Of a stretch of 64,000 nt of DNA, positions 44,092 through 52,854 are shown piece by piece. The DNA lies in contig CAZAQV010000022.1 in NCBI GenBank assembly GCA_964487255.1, forward strand, positions 46,646 through 110,645, read 5' to 3'. How positions within the stretch are numbered: the stretch's first letter is position 1; every line of letters begins with the position of its first letter. The DNA is from CAZAQV01 sp964487255 (GTDB lineage Bacteria > Myxococcota_A > Polyangia > Polyangiales > CAZAQV01). Made by a program: the position numbers and the translations under genes. The notes beneath the pieces were generated by a model. That model ran no database searches and was not told where the DNA came from. It saw nothing but the letters and a program-made list of their open reading frames with translations.

Positions 44092-45141
44092 ATGCATGGC
44101 ATGACTGTCCGTCTTTCTCATGCCTTGTTGTGTTTGACACTTGCCTGCGGTGGCGCAGAAACAAACCAGTCTTCGACGCCAACGGAGACGTTTGCTGAAG
44201 GGCAGGGTTCGGGACCACCGGCAGCGAGCGAACGGGTTATCCTCGCCGAAACACAAATGGCCGAAGGTAACTTCGCCGCCGCAAAGGCGACGCTCGAACA
44301 GGCCGTTCAAGACAACGACCGAGATGCGAGAGCCTACTATGATCTTGGAATCGTCGAAGAGGAGCTCGACAATCTTGCAGCGGCCGAGGCGGCGTATCGC
44401 TTTGCGCTCAACATCAAACCGGACTTCGTGTTCGCGGCCAACAACCTGGGCTTGCTGCTGCATCGACTTGAGCGAGACGACGAAGCGAAGAGCGTTCTGC
44501 TGGGGGCCGTTGAGGAAGAGCCCGACTCGGCCACCGCGCATTTCAACCTTGGACTCGTCTACAATGCGCTCGGTGACTCGGCTTCCGCGCTCAAACACCA
44601 CGAGCAAGCCGCCAAGCTCGCGCCCGAGGACATGAGCGCGTGGCTTCGCGTTGCGTGGTTGCATTACTCTGCAAAGAACCAAGAAGCCGCGACGCGAGCA
44701 GCCGCCAAAGCCTACGAACTCGCCGAAACCGAGAAACAGGGCCGCCCCCTGGCTGAACTCGGGGGGGTGCTGAGGCTGACCGGGCAGTTCGAACCGGCTA
44801 TCAAAGTGTTTGACAGGGCGCTTTCGGACAAAGCGAGTTTTGCAGACCTTGACCCGACGGTGCGTAACGAGGCCTTCGCCGCAATCTACACCGAACGGGG
44901 GCTGGCATTGAGTGCGCTCGGGCATGACGAAGGTGCGCGCAAGTCCTTTGAGGATGCCATTGCGCGCGAACCCACGTATCCGCTGGCGCATTATTCACTC
45001 GCCAACCTGCTAGCAAACAAGGGCGAGTGGAAGCCCGCGATCGCGGCCTATGAGAAGTTCATCGAGCTTGCACCCGACGGGCCGCGTGTGGAAAAGGCGA
45101 AGGCAAAGCTCAAAAAAGTCCACGAACTCGTCGGCAAGTAG
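44092..45141 (+). CDS. TPR-repeat lipoprotein, second of a tandem pair
   Basis: About 349 residues, starting at ATG 44092 or 44101. The signal MTVRLSHALLCLTLACGG ends in a lipobox Cys. TPR units follow (ARAYYDLGIVEEELDNLAAA, VFAANNLGLLLHRLERDDEA, ATAHFNLGLVYNALGDSASA). The protein aligns with its upstream neighbour throughout, including the C-terminal KAKLKKVHELVGK against AKLQKVKALKKK. It probably duplicates its function, acting as a periplasmic or outer-membrane scaffold. Confidence 0.82.
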   Translation: MHGMTVRLSHALLCLTLACGGAETNQSSTPTETFAEGQGSGPPAASERVILAETQMAEGNFAAAKATLEQAVQDNDRDARAYYDLGIVEEELDNLAAAEAAYRFALNIKPDFVFAANNLGLLLHRLERDDEAKSVLLGAVEEEPDSATAHFNLGLVYNALGDSASALKHHEQAAKLAPEDMSAWLRVAWLHYSAKNQEAATRAAAKAYELAETEKQGRPLAELGGVLRLTGQFEPAIKVFDRALSDKASFADLDPTVRNEAFAAIYTERGLALSALGHDEGARKSFEDAIAREPTYPLAHYSLANLLANKGEWKPAIAAYEKFIELAPDGPRVEKAKAKLKKVHELVGK

Positions 45142-45153
45142 GCTCCGCCTCTT

Positions 45154-46116
45154 CTAGCTCATCAGGAGGTGGGCCAGCAGAACGAGACCCGCAATGGGCG
45201 CCGCATAGATGCTCGACCAAAGTACGCCCCAGAGCAGCGAACGCCCCAGCTTTCCCTCACAACCGTGTCGGTCATTGGCCACATGGGCCAGTCCCCGCAA
45301 GACGAGTAGATAGCTGCCAATCAGGACGAGGGGGAGAAGAAACTCCAAGGCAAAGCTCAGGATAAGTAGAACAACAAATAGGAAGACAGCGATTGCGGCG
45401 CCTTCGTCATCGTACCACCAGCTTCGGCGCGTGCTCAAATCGAGGTCGACGTTGAGCATCGTGACATCGTCGAGGGTTGATGCGTCCTTCGTCCAGGCAT
45501 CCTTGGCAAGGCGCCAACCACGAAAGAGAAGCGTGGTAAATGCGAGCGTCCAGATCAGCACCCACGCGAGGATGACCACTTCGAGTTCTATCCAAAGCGG
45601 CATCGTCAGCGCGCCGGGCATTAACGCGAGGGCGAGAAGCATTGCGCTGCCGACCGTCAATGTCGCAAGAGAACCAGAAATCGGGGGCGTGATCGCTTTG
45701 GCGACCCGTTTGAGGCCGCCTCGGTAAGGGGTTGCAGCTTGTGCCATCGGTCGTGCCTGTTCGATGTCGAGGGCTTCGATCACCATGGCTGCACGCCGTT
45801 TTTCTGTCCTGCGGTATGCGAGGTAGACAGCCAACGCAGCGCTCGCACTCGCCACCAGCCACCAGCCAATAGAAAAAGCGCCCTGCTGCCAACTCACAAG
45901 CCCGACGAGCAATGACAGAAAACCAGCCGCCGCGAGATAGTGAACAACGGGTGCAGGCCTGCTCAAGAGCGTGGCGCAGCCAGTGCACCAGGGCTTGTCG
46001 TCCACTCGGTGCGTGCAGCAGCGCAGGCACAGTGCGCGTGCGCAGCTGTGGCAGCGGCAGACAGCCGCGTCATCGCCGTGGACTACGCAGCGGGGGTCGA
46101 GAGCCTTGGATTGCAC
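45154..46116 (-). CDS. Multi-pass membrane protein with Cys-rich, B-box-like N-terminus
   Basis: A 320-residue membrane protein. The first 55 residues hold a Cys/His cluster (CVVHGDDAAVCRCHSCARAL, CLRCCTHRV, WCTGCATLL) that could bind zinc like a B-box. About six to seven transmembrane segments follow, such as YLAAAGFLSLLVGLVSW, GSAMLLALALMPGAL and AIAVFLFVVLLILSFALEFL. I know no function. GTG 46116 is preferred as start (AGGA eight bases upstream) over TTG 46152. Downstream of the esterase gene on the same strand, 113 bases away. Confidence 0.65.
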   Translation of the reverse strand: MQSKALDPRCVVHGDDAAVCRCHSCARALCLRCCTHRVDDKPWCTGCATLLSRPAPVVHYLAAAGFLSLLVGLVSWQQGAFSIGWWLVASASAALAVYLAYRRTEKRRAAMVIEALDIEQARPMAQAATPYRGGLKRVAKAITPPISGSLATLTVGSAMLLALALMPGALTMPLWIELEVVILAWVLIWTLAFTTLLFRGWRLAKDAWTKDASTLDDVTMLNVDLDLSTRRSWWYDDEGAAIAVFLFVVLLILSFALEFLLPLVLIGSYLLVLRGLAHVANDRHGCEGKLGRSLLWGVLWSSIYAAPIAGLVLLAHLLMS

Positions 46117-46229
46117 CGATGCAATCCTCGAAGAATACGGCCAAGATTTCAACGTACCGGCACAACAGTGCGCTGAACCAGCTTATTCCACTGCAGGATC
46201 TAGAGCGGAGTTTCGGCCGTGCCGCGGCA

Positions 46230-47690
46230 TCAGCGAGAAACACGGTTTCTCCGGCGGCGTCGGCGGTTTCTGACGTATCGAACTATAAGCAACAGCAAGA
46301 TGGCGAAACCGGACGCCGTGAGAAATGGATGATCAAGAACGTATCCATATGCTGTTAGTAGCGCGGTGATGGCTCCTGGCAACATGCTCAGTTCACCAGG
46401 ACTAACCTCGCTGATGTAGAGCGCGGCATGAAAATCCAGCGCAGGTACTGTAGAGGTAGCACCGCTTAGCTCCATACGAGTTGTTTGTTCGCGGAACCAG
46501 AGCTCATAACTCTCCTGCGCGGGCCTCATTTGTGAAAAATCAATGAAGCTGTCGTTCTCGCAGAGCATCGCCAGAGTTCCTTCGAGGCCATAGTCCGAAG
46601 CTGGCCGTATGCGGCGCGGAACGATGGGTGGAAAAGCGTCGTCGTCCACTTGGAGTGCTCTTCCCGAGCCGGCAAATACACCAATTGTATATAAGCCGTC
46701 GGGATCGGCCGCGAGCAAGTGTTGCCCCATAGAGGGAACGTTTTTGCCGGTGGCGTTGTGGGCGATGTGGCTATGATGCGCCCAAAGGATGACTCGGTGA
46801 GCCGCAGACAGCTCGTTGCGCAGCACGAGTGAATTTCGTGCGCTGATCTGGTCCCGAATCTCCTGATATTGGCCACCGCTGGCAACACCCCTGCAAAGTT
46901 CGATCGTACCGCGCAGACTATCCGGTATAAGGCGAAGCGCGGTGGCATGCGCAAGTGAGGTTCGCTTCTCAACAGTTGGGATGGCCTGAGCGAGCCACTC
47001 GCTCAGTTGAGAAATCGCGACCAGGGCTGCGCCGACTTGCTGCTCCGACGTCTTTCTTGCACGATAGCATCCCAGATGCGGCGCGATTGCTTCTACGAGT
47101 CCCGGCGGAATCTCATCCGACGACGCATAGGGCTGCACGGCATCGATCAGGGCGCGGAGGGCTTCTTTTTTATCGCCACCAAATTTTCGGTTGTTGCCGG
47201 GCTGAATATCGAAACTCGCAAGGTAGAGAGGCGACTTGGCTTTTTGCGACTCGGCGACGTATTCCATGACTGCGCGCATGCTGTCCGTCTGCCAAAGCCC
47301 AAACCAGGCTAGGCTCTGTGCTCTGGTTACTGTCTCTTCAAACGGATCGGTTGAGTTGAAGAGGGTGTCCTGCGCTAGCCAACTGGATAGCAATGAACCT
47401 TCAAACGCAATAATGTCGAAGTTGTGAACGGTGTGCAGGTGCTCGACGATCCGCAAGCGCTCCCGCGGAAACTCGTCGGTGACGTGAATTGACTCCCCGA
47501 GCTGAACTATGGAACGGCCCGTCAGGTATCCGTCGAGGAAATCGTAGTTTGCTCGCGAATAGGTTGCGGCGATCGGATGGACCGTTTGTCCGATGTCAGG
47601 TTTTGTCGTCTGGCCTGAACAACTAAGTCCGAGCGTTCCAGACGCGAACGCAAGCAAGAGAGCGTATGTACTGTGAACCGTCCCGAACAT
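46230..47690 (-). CDS. Erythromycin-esterase-family lipoprotein
   Basis: A 486-residue exported protein of the EreA/EreB superfamily. The signal ends TLGLSC (Cys24 likely lipidated). The family motifs are GESIHVTDEF at about 65-74, with the conserved Glu and His, and WAHHSHIAHN. A C-terminal transmembrane segment (LTASGFAILLLLIVRYVRN) then a basic tail is unusual. Many relatives do not act on macrolides, so the substrate is uncertain. ATG 47690 follows a 25-codon ORF whose TAA is three bases upstream, suggesting translational coupling. Confidence 0.78.
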   Translation of the reverse strand: MFGTVHSTYALLLAFASGTLGLSCSGQTTKPDIGQTVHPIAATYSRANYDFLDGYLTGRSIVQLGESIHVTDEFPRERLRIVEHLHTVHNFDIIAFEGSLLSSWLAQDTLFNSTDPFEETVTRAQSLAWFGLWQTDSMRAVMEYVAESQKAKSPLYLASFDIQPGNNRKFGGDKKEALRALIDAVQPYASSDEIPPGLVEAIAPHLGCYRARKTSEQQVGAALVAISQLSEWLAQAIPTVEKRTSLAHATALRLIPDSLRGTIELCRGVASGGQYQEIRDQISARNSLVLRNELSAAHRVILWAHHSHIAHNATGKNVPSMGQHLLAADPDGLYTIGVFAGSGRALQVDDDAFPPIVPRRIRPASDYGLEGTLAMLCENDSFIDFSQMRPAQESYELWFREQTTRMELSGATSTVPALDFHAALYISEVSPGELSMLPGAITALLTAYGYVLDHPFLTASGFAILLLLIVRYVRNRRRRRRNRVSR

Positions 47691-47693
47691 GGC

Positions 47694-47771
47694 TTAGACA
47701 TCGGCCTCGTTGTCGCCGTAGAGCGCCTCCGATAGTTGCTTGATGCGTGCCTTGGTCTCTTCCTTGGACAT
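47694..47771 (-). CDS. Possible 25-codon leader ORF upstream of the esterase gene
   Basis: ATG 47771 with GGAAG a few bases before it, encoding MSKEETKARIKQLSEALYG and six more residues, then TAA. The stop is three bases from the esterase ATG at 47690. The composition is protein-like and helical. It could be a leader peptide that controls esterase translation, or simply a chance ORF. It has no motif typical of macrolide-stalled leaders. Confidence 0.35.
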   Translation of the reverse strand: MSKEETKARIKQLSEALYGDNEADV

Positions 47772-47917
47772 CTCTTCCGTACCAATAGCATCCGAAGCGC
47801 GAAGGTTGGTCACCGAGCTTACATGTAGCCCAGGCCATGGCACTTCCGCTATCACAAGCAGTAAAGCAATGCAGCGGCCAGGAATCGAAACCGCCGTCGC
47901 CAAGACTTCGACGCGGG

Positions 47918-48517
47918 CTATTCCCCAGGAGGTGCTTGTCGGCGGCCGAGGCCGGCGATGAAGACTTCGTAGCTCTCTCCCCGCGTGGCCTTGGGCTTGA
48001 TGACGCGTGCCTTCGAATAGGCCTCGCGAACGGCTTTCTGCGCGTCGGGGAACTCGCCACCTTGGAAGATCTTGCCCACGAAGTTTCCGCCGGGCTTGCA
48101 CAAGAGCGTGCTGATCTCGAGCGCGCGCATAAAGAGCTCGAAAGAGCGATACTGGTCGAGGTCTCGTTTGCCGGTGGTTGAGGGCGCCATGTCGCTCATC
48201 ACGATGTCGAAGCTCTGAGGCTCGCCGAGTTCATCGGGTGCTGTCTCGAAAATGTCGGCGTGTCGGATTTCGGCATTGGGTGCGATGCCGCCTTCGTGGG
48301 CCTGGATGTCGAGCCCGAGCACAAAGCCCTTGGGACCCACGCGCTTCGCTGCGTATTGCGTCCACGAGCCGGGGTAGGCCCCGAGGTCGAGTACGCGCTG
48401 ACCTGGGCGAAAGAACTGCAGGCGGCGATCGATCTCTTGAAGCTTATAAACAGAACGCGCTGCAAAGCCTTCGCTCTGAGCGCGTTTACCGAAGTGGTCT
48501 TGCTGTCGTCGACCCAA
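47918..48517 (-). CDS. rlmE: 23S rRNA (uridine-2'-O)-methyltransferase, RlmE/FtsJ family
   Basis: A 199-residue methyltransferase that methylates U2552 of 23S rRNA late in 50S assembly. The SAM site is LDLGAYPGSWTQYAAKRV, the catalytic segment MSDMAPSTTG with Asp, then KPGGNFVGKIFQGGE and the final Glu in ESYEVFIAGLG. No ATG is available: TTG 48517 begins two bases after the rplC stop and fits the family N-terminus (GRRQQDHFGKRAQSEGFAAR). An alternative TTG at 48571 would overlap rplC by 52 bases. It is probably translated by coupling to rplC. Confidence 0.88.
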   Translation of the reverse strand: MGRRQQDHFGKRAQSEGFAARSVYKLQEIDRRLQFFRPGQRVLDLGAYPGSWTQYAAKRVGPKGFVLGLDIQAHEGGIAPNAEIRHADIFETAPDELGEPQSFDIVMSDMAPSTTGKRDLDQYRSFELFMRALEISTLLCKPGGNFVGKIFQGGEFPDAQKAVREAYSKARVIKPKATRGESYEVFIAGLGRRQAPPGE

Positions 48518-48519
48518 TG

Positions 48520-49182
48520 TTATTGAGCGGCTTTGGCCTTTTTCTTCACCGCACCGCGAACCGTAACCCAACCGTCTTGTGGGCCAGGGACGCCGCCAGC
48601 GACCATCAGCAGGTCCTCGTCCGCGAGGATCTTGGCAACCTTGAGGTTGAGAATGCTGACCGTCTCCGCACCGTAGTGTCCGGGCATCTTGTGTCCCTTG
48701 AGCGTGCGGCCGGGTGTTGTCGCCATGCCGACCGAACCGCCGCCGCGCTTCGACTCGTGCGTGCCATGCCCAACCGTGCCAGCGCCATGGAAGTTCCAGC
48801 GCTTGATGACGCCTGCGAAACCGCGACCCTTGGTCGTGCCTTGTACGTCGACAAACTGCCCTTCGGTAAACACGTCTGAGACGCGAAGCGTTTGGCCCAC
48901 TTCGTACTTGTCGAGACTGTCCGCGGGAACGCGGAGCTCCTGAATCTTGAGCGGTGCGTCGCCATCTTTGAAGCGTCCAGCCAGTGGCTTCGAGACCTTC
49001 TTGCTGCTGCGTTCGCCGATGCCCACCTGGATCGCTGCGTAGCCGTGCTTATCAGGCGTGCACAGTCCGACGATCCGGCAAGGACCTGCCTCGATGGCTG
49101 TGACGGGTACGACAGTGCCGTCTTCTTGAAAAATTTGAGTGGTTCCGAGCTTGCGCCCGATTAAGCCAGGGTTGGTGTTCAT
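48520..49182 (-). CDS. rplC: 50S ribosomal protein L3
   Basis: A 220-residue L3 protein with the core motifs GLIGRKLGTTQIFQEDG, KGRGFAGVIKRWNFHGAGTV, GTHESKRGGGSVGMATTPGR and KMPGHYGAETVSILNLKVAK. It starts 50S assembly at the 3' domain of 23S rRNA. ATG 49182 is chosen because MNTNPGLIGRKLG is the usual N-terminus. It does not lie in an S10 operon here: upstream are tatD and holB, downstream rlmE. Either the gene moved or this is a second copy. Confidence 0.96.
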   Translation of the reverse strand: MNTNPGLIGRKLGTTQIFQEDGTVVPVTAIEAGPCRIVGLCTPDKHGYAAIQVGIGERSSKKVSKPLAGRFKDGDAPLKIQELRVPADSLDKYEVGQTLRVSDVFTEGQFVDVQGTTKGRGFAGVIKRWNFHGAGTVGHGTHESKRGGGSVGMATTPGRTLKGHKMPGHYGAETVSILNLKVAKILADEDLLMVAGGVPGPQDGWVTVRGAVKKKAKAAQ

Positions 49183-49244
49183 GGTCTGCCTCGTGTTCCG
49201 CAGCGTCTTGCGGGTCGGGAAGGATACTTTCGACCGGCCGAACG

Positions 49245-50036
49245 TCAAGCCGGAAGCTGATAAACTCGCGAAGCATTGGCAAAGGTCACCTCGCGCAGCT
49301 TCTCGGGCGCGATTTTCCTCAATTTTGCTATAAAATCAGCGATAAACTGGACGTGCGCGGGCTCGTTTTCGCGACCTCGCTTGGGTATGGGCGATAGGAA
49401 GGGTGCATCGGTCTCGATCAGGACCGAATCGAGGGGCAATTTCTCTGCGGCTTCTTGGATGCCTTCGGTGCGCTTGGGGAAGGTGACGATACCACTGAAG
49501 GACGACACGAACCCCAGGTCGAGGGCAGCTTTGGCGAACGCATAGTCCTCGCTGAAGCAATGGATGATGCCACCGACGTCGCGTGCGGACTCTTCGCGTA
49601 GAACGCGCAGCGTATCGTCGCCCGCGTCGCGCGTGTGTACGATGATCGGCTTTTTGACATCGCGCGCGAGAGCGATCTGACGACGAAAGGACGCTTGCTG
49701 CGACTCGCGCGGCGAGTTGTCATAGTAGTAGTCGAGACCCATCTCCCCAACCGCGACAACCTTGGGCGCGTGCACCAGCTCGGCGAGGGCATCGTAATCG
49801 TCGTCGCTCCAGGATGCAGCGTCGTGGGGGTGCACACCTGCGGAACAGAAAAGCTGCACGCCCGCGACCTCCCCGCGCATCGCGATGTCGTGGGCGCGGC
49901 GAACTTCGTTGATCGACGCGCCGGTGCCAATGGTGGTCGCACGACGAACGCCCACGTCGAAGGCGCGTCCCAGCACGCCCTCAAGGTCGGCAAACTGATC
50001 AAAGTCGAGATGGCAGTGGGAATCGAAAAGGTTCAT
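49245..50036 (-). CDS. tatD: TatD-family metal-dependent deoxyribonuclease
   Basis: A 263-residue TIM-barrel hydrolase. The metal motifs are in order: DSHCHLD at the N-terminus, GEMGLDYYYD, IVHTRDAGDD, IIHCFSED and ETDAPFLSP. Members act as 3'-5' exonucleases in DNA repair. The ATG at 50036 overlaps the holB stop in ATGA, so the two are coupled; the open frame to 50249 runs inside holB. The next gene is rplC. Confidence 0.93.
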   Translation of the reverse strand: MNLFDSHCHLDFDQFADLEGVLGRAFDVGVRRATTIGTGASINEVRRAHDIAMRGEVAGVQLFCSAGVHPHDAASWSDDDYDALAELVHAPKVVAVGEMGLDYYYDNSPRESQQASFRRQIALARDVKKPIIVHTRDAGDDTLRVLREESARDVGGIIHCFSEDYAFAKAALDLGFVSSFSGIVTFPKRTEGIQEAAEKLPLDSVLIETDAPFLSPIPKRGRENEPAHVQFIADFIAKLRKIAPEKLREVTFANASRVYQLPA

Positions 50037-50995
50037 CGGCTTGCGAGCTCCATCAAAAAGGATTCGAGAACCAACTGTGGGTTCGCGTTCGCGGCGAACT
50101 TGAGTTCCAGTTCGTCGAGTGACTGCGCAGCCCATGTGATTTTCTCCAGGGAGTAACTCTGCGCGCGCTCGTTCGCCTGATCTTTCCAGCGTGGCACATG
50201 AACCTCGGCGCCCACTTTGCAGGCCGCCACATCTCGATAGAAGCCGCAAAGAAGACGTAACGTTGTGTCGCGGACCTCTGACTTTGCCAGGTTTTCAGCA
50301 CAGCGGCTGAGCGCGCCCCAGTCGCGTGTGGCGACTGCGATGTCGGTGCGAACCATGGCATCGAAGGCATCGCTACTCTGTGCATCGCCTGCGGCGGCAA
50401 CCGCGAGATCGGCGCGGCCATTGGCCAGCGAGACCGCAAGCTCTGCTTCGCTCTCTGACACGTTGTGGCGCGCCAGAATCGACAGAAGAGCGTCGCGCTC
50501 CAGGGCGCTGAAGCGAACCGTTTGGCAGCGTGAGCGAATCGTTGGCAGAAGCTTGCGCGGACGGGACGAACAAAGGATGAAATGCACGCCCGCTTTGGGC
50601 TCCTCCAGTGTCTTGAGAATGGCGTTGGCGCCTGCTGCGTGTGTCTCCGGGAAAGAGATGTCTGCGTCCGGGAAGATGGCGAAGGCGTGCGTGCTGTCAA
50701 ACGGTGCGTAGCGCGCAAAGGGTAAGAGTTCTTCGCGAAGGGTTTCCACCTTGATGTTCCCCGCGCCTTCCTCACGAGGGTGGAATACGCGGACATCGGG
50801 GTGCGCGCTTCGCTCGAGCCTCGTATTTTGGTTTTGTCCGAGGACATGCGCGGCAAACGCGAGCGCGCAGCTGAACTTGCCGACGCCGGGTGGGCCCACA
50901 AAGAGGTAGGCATTGGCGATTTGCCCGCGGGCGTGCGCCGCTCTGAGCGTGCGTACGGCGGTCGTTTGGCCGAGTATGTCATCGAGTCCGAGCAC
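50033..50995 (-). CDS. holB: DNA polymerase III delta-prime subunit
   Basis: A 320-residue clamp-loader subunit. The P-loop YLFVGPPGVGKFSCALAFA is near residue 30, with the SRC motif in RSRCQTVRFSAL. It is part of the complex that loads the sliding clamp; delta-prime usually does not hydrolyse ATP. Start 50995 leads into the divergent gap to mazG. Coupled to tatD. Confidence 0.85.
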   Translation of the reverse strand: MLGLDDILGQTTAVRTLRAAHARGQIANAYLFVGPPGVGKFSCALAFAAHVLGQNQNTRLERSAHPDVRVFHPREEGAGNIKVETLREELLPFARYAPFDSTHAFAIFPDADISFPETHAAGANAILKTLEEPKAGVHFILCSSRPRKLLPTIRSRCQTVRFSALERDALLSILARHNVSESEAELAVSLANGRADLAVAAAGDAQSSDAFDAMVRTDIAVATRDWGALSRCAENLAKSEVRDTTLRLLCGFYRDVAACKVGAEVHVPRWKDQANERAQSYSLEKITWAAQSLDELELKFAANANPQLVLESFLMELASR

Positions 50996-51099
50996 TTGAG
51001 TAGCCTAGCTCCTCCCTAGACTGGGATCCAAGAGTGGTTTGACCCTCGCGAACAGGACGCTTGCTCGACGGCTGCCCACACTTGCGATACACGCCGGGG

Positions 51100-51882
51100 A
51101 TGAACGTTGGCGAAAACCTTCCGCGACTGGTCGAGGTCATGCAACGGCTGTTGGCGCCGGATGGGTGTCCCTGGGACCGTGAGCAGACGCTCGACACGCT
51201 CAAGCCCTACGTGATCGAGGAAGCGCACGAGGTCGTTGAGGCTATCGAGTCAGGTAACTCTGAAGCGCTTCGAGAGGAGCTTGGCGACCTTTTGCTGCAA
51301 GTCGTCTTTCAAGCGGAGCTCGCCCGTAAGAACGGCTGGTTTGGACCCAACGACGTTGTCGACGCAATCTGCGAGAAACTCATTCGCCGTCATCCACACG
51401 TTTTTAGCGATGTCAAAGTTGAGGACAGCGATGAGGTCGTCAAAAACTGGGAACAGATCAAGCGTGAGGAGAAAGGCGACCGCGGTGCGCTCGCGGGAGT
51501 GCCCAAGGCGCTTCCCGCACTGCTGAGGGCTGTCCGGATTGGCGAAAAAGCCTCGGCTGTTGGTTACGATTGGCCCACCGTCGACGGTCCACGAGAAAAA
51601 GTAGACGAGGAACTCCGTGAGTTCGACGCCGCGTGTGCCCAGGGCGATCCAACACGGATGGAAGAAGAGCTCGGTGACGTGCTTTTCAGCATTACCAATG
51701 TGGCGCGCAAGCGTGGGCTCGACCCGGAGGCGGCGCTTCGAGGCACGCTTCAACGCTTTACGGCACGTTTCGAGACGGCCGAACAAGCAGCAAAGGCTTC
51801 GGGCAAAGCGCTCTCCGAGCTCAGCGAAAGCGAACTCGACGACCTATGGGAGGACGCCAAAGGTCAAGGCAGCGCATCATAG
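51100..51882 (+). CDS. mazG: MazG nucleoside triphosphate pyrophosphohydrolase
   Basis: A 260-residue enzyme that hydrolyses NTPs and dNTPs to monophosphates and clears damaged nucleotides. Two MazG domains carry the E-E-L-G-D signature: EEAHEVVEAI with EELGDLLLQVVF, and EELREFDAAC with EELGDVLFSI. The start ATG 51100 (MNVGENLPRLVEVM) has GGGG just upstream. Convergent with epmA, overlapping by six bases. Confidence 0.93.
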   Translation: MNVGENLPRLVEVMQRLLAPDGCPWDREQTLDTLKPYVIEEAHEVVEAIESGNSEALREELGDLLLQVVFQAELARKNGWFGPNDVVDAICEKLIRRHPHVFSDVKVEDSDEVVKNWEQIKREEKGDRGALAGVPKALPALLRAVRIGEKASAVGYDWPTVDGPREKVDEELREFDAACAQGDPTRMEEELGDVLFSITNVARKRGLDPEAALRGTLQRFTARFETAEQAAKASGKALSELSESELDDLWEDAKGQGSAS

Positions 51883-52791
51883 CGTGCTGTTTGGAAAGGC
51901 GATGACGGACTGGATATCGGGAGCGTCGAGAAGCAGCATGATGAGGCGGTCGACGCCGAGCGCGTTACCGGCCGCGGGTGGCATGTCTGGTAAGCATGAC
52001 AAGAAGCGTTGATCGATGGGGTATGTGGGCGCTCCGCGCGCTGCCCGTTTGCGATTGGTTTCCTCGAAACGGGCGCGTTGTTCGACCGGGTCGGTGAGTT
52101 CCGAGAAGCCGTTGCATAGCTCGATGCCAGCGACGTAGCCCTCGAAGCGCTCGGCAAGCGATGGGTCGTCCGGCGCGAGGCGAGCGAGTGACGCCATCCG
52201 AGCGGGCCAATGCGTGATAAAGGTGGCTTGCTCGCGGCCCAACTGTGGTTCGACGTCTTCGACGTAGCGCCGAAAAAAGGTGTCGTCGTCTTCCGGTGCG
52301 CCTTCGTCGACTGTGCTGTACAGGCGAAATGCATCGTCGATACGAGTTCGCAGCCAGGGCGCATCGACGCGTGCCCCACCCAAAGTGCTCTGACCATCGC
52401 GTAAGGACCGGGTCTGCGCCGCGAGTGTGGCGACCAGCGACTCGGTGTCTCGCATGACGGCGTCGTAGGTCTCATTCGCACGGTACCACTCGAGCATCAG
52501 AAACTCGGGTTCATGGTGACCGCCCTGCTCGTCGTCGCGGAAGCAGTGCCCCAGTTGGTAGATCTTGTGCATGCCCTGCGCGAGCAGACGTTTGAGCTGA
52601 AACTCTGGGCTCGTAATCAGAAATCGCTCGGGGGTCGTCCGAACCGCGAACGCTTCGATGTGCTCTTCGATGCCGGGCGAGCGCACCATCAGTGGCGTGT
52701 CGACTTCGACGAAGCCTTGTTCATCGAAAAAACGTCGAATCGCCCGAAGTACCTCCGCGCGCTTGACGAGGTTCTCGTTACCTCGAACCAC
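51877..52791 (-). CDS. epmA: EF-P lysine aminoacylase (EpmA/PoxA/GenX)
   Basis: A 304-residue paralogue of class II lysyl-tRNA synthetase that attaches (R)-beta-lysine to a lysine of elongation factor P. It lacks a tRNA anticodon-binding domain, starts straight with the catalytic core (LVKRAEVLRAIRRFFDEQGF, LITSPEFQLKRLLAQG, LGHCFRDDEQGGHH), and ends with GNALGVDRLIMLLLDAPDIQ. The start is GTG 52791. It lies 63 bases downstream of efp on the same strand, which supports its role. EpmB, the 2,3-aminomutase needed for beta-lysine, is not in the window. Confidence 0.93.
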   Translation of the reverse strand: MVRGNENLVKRAEVLRAIRRFFDEQGFVEVDTPLMVRSPGIEEHIEAFAVRTTPERFLITSPEFQLKRLLAQGMHKIYQLGHCFRDDEQGGHHEPEFLMLEWYRANETYDAVMRDTESLVATLAAQTRSLRDGQSTLGGARVDAPWLRTRIDDAFRLYSTVDEGAPEDDDTFFRRYVEDVEPQLGREQATFITHWPARMASLARLAPDDPSLAERFEGYVAGIELCNGFSELTDPVEQRARFEETNRKRAARGAPTYPIDQRFLSCLPDMPPAAGNALGVDRLIMLLLDAPDIQSVIAFPNSTL

Positions 52792-52854
52792 GAAGCGCTA
52801 TGGGTAAGGTTGCGATGAGCGACGCGAAGCCGTGAAGAGCCATAAGTAGAGTCG

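Noticed and set aside
46230..47690. Direct call as a macrolide-resistance gene
   Set aside because: The family motif is present, but the lipoprotein signal and C-terminal membrane segment are atypical of EreA/EreB, and many family members do not act on macrolides.
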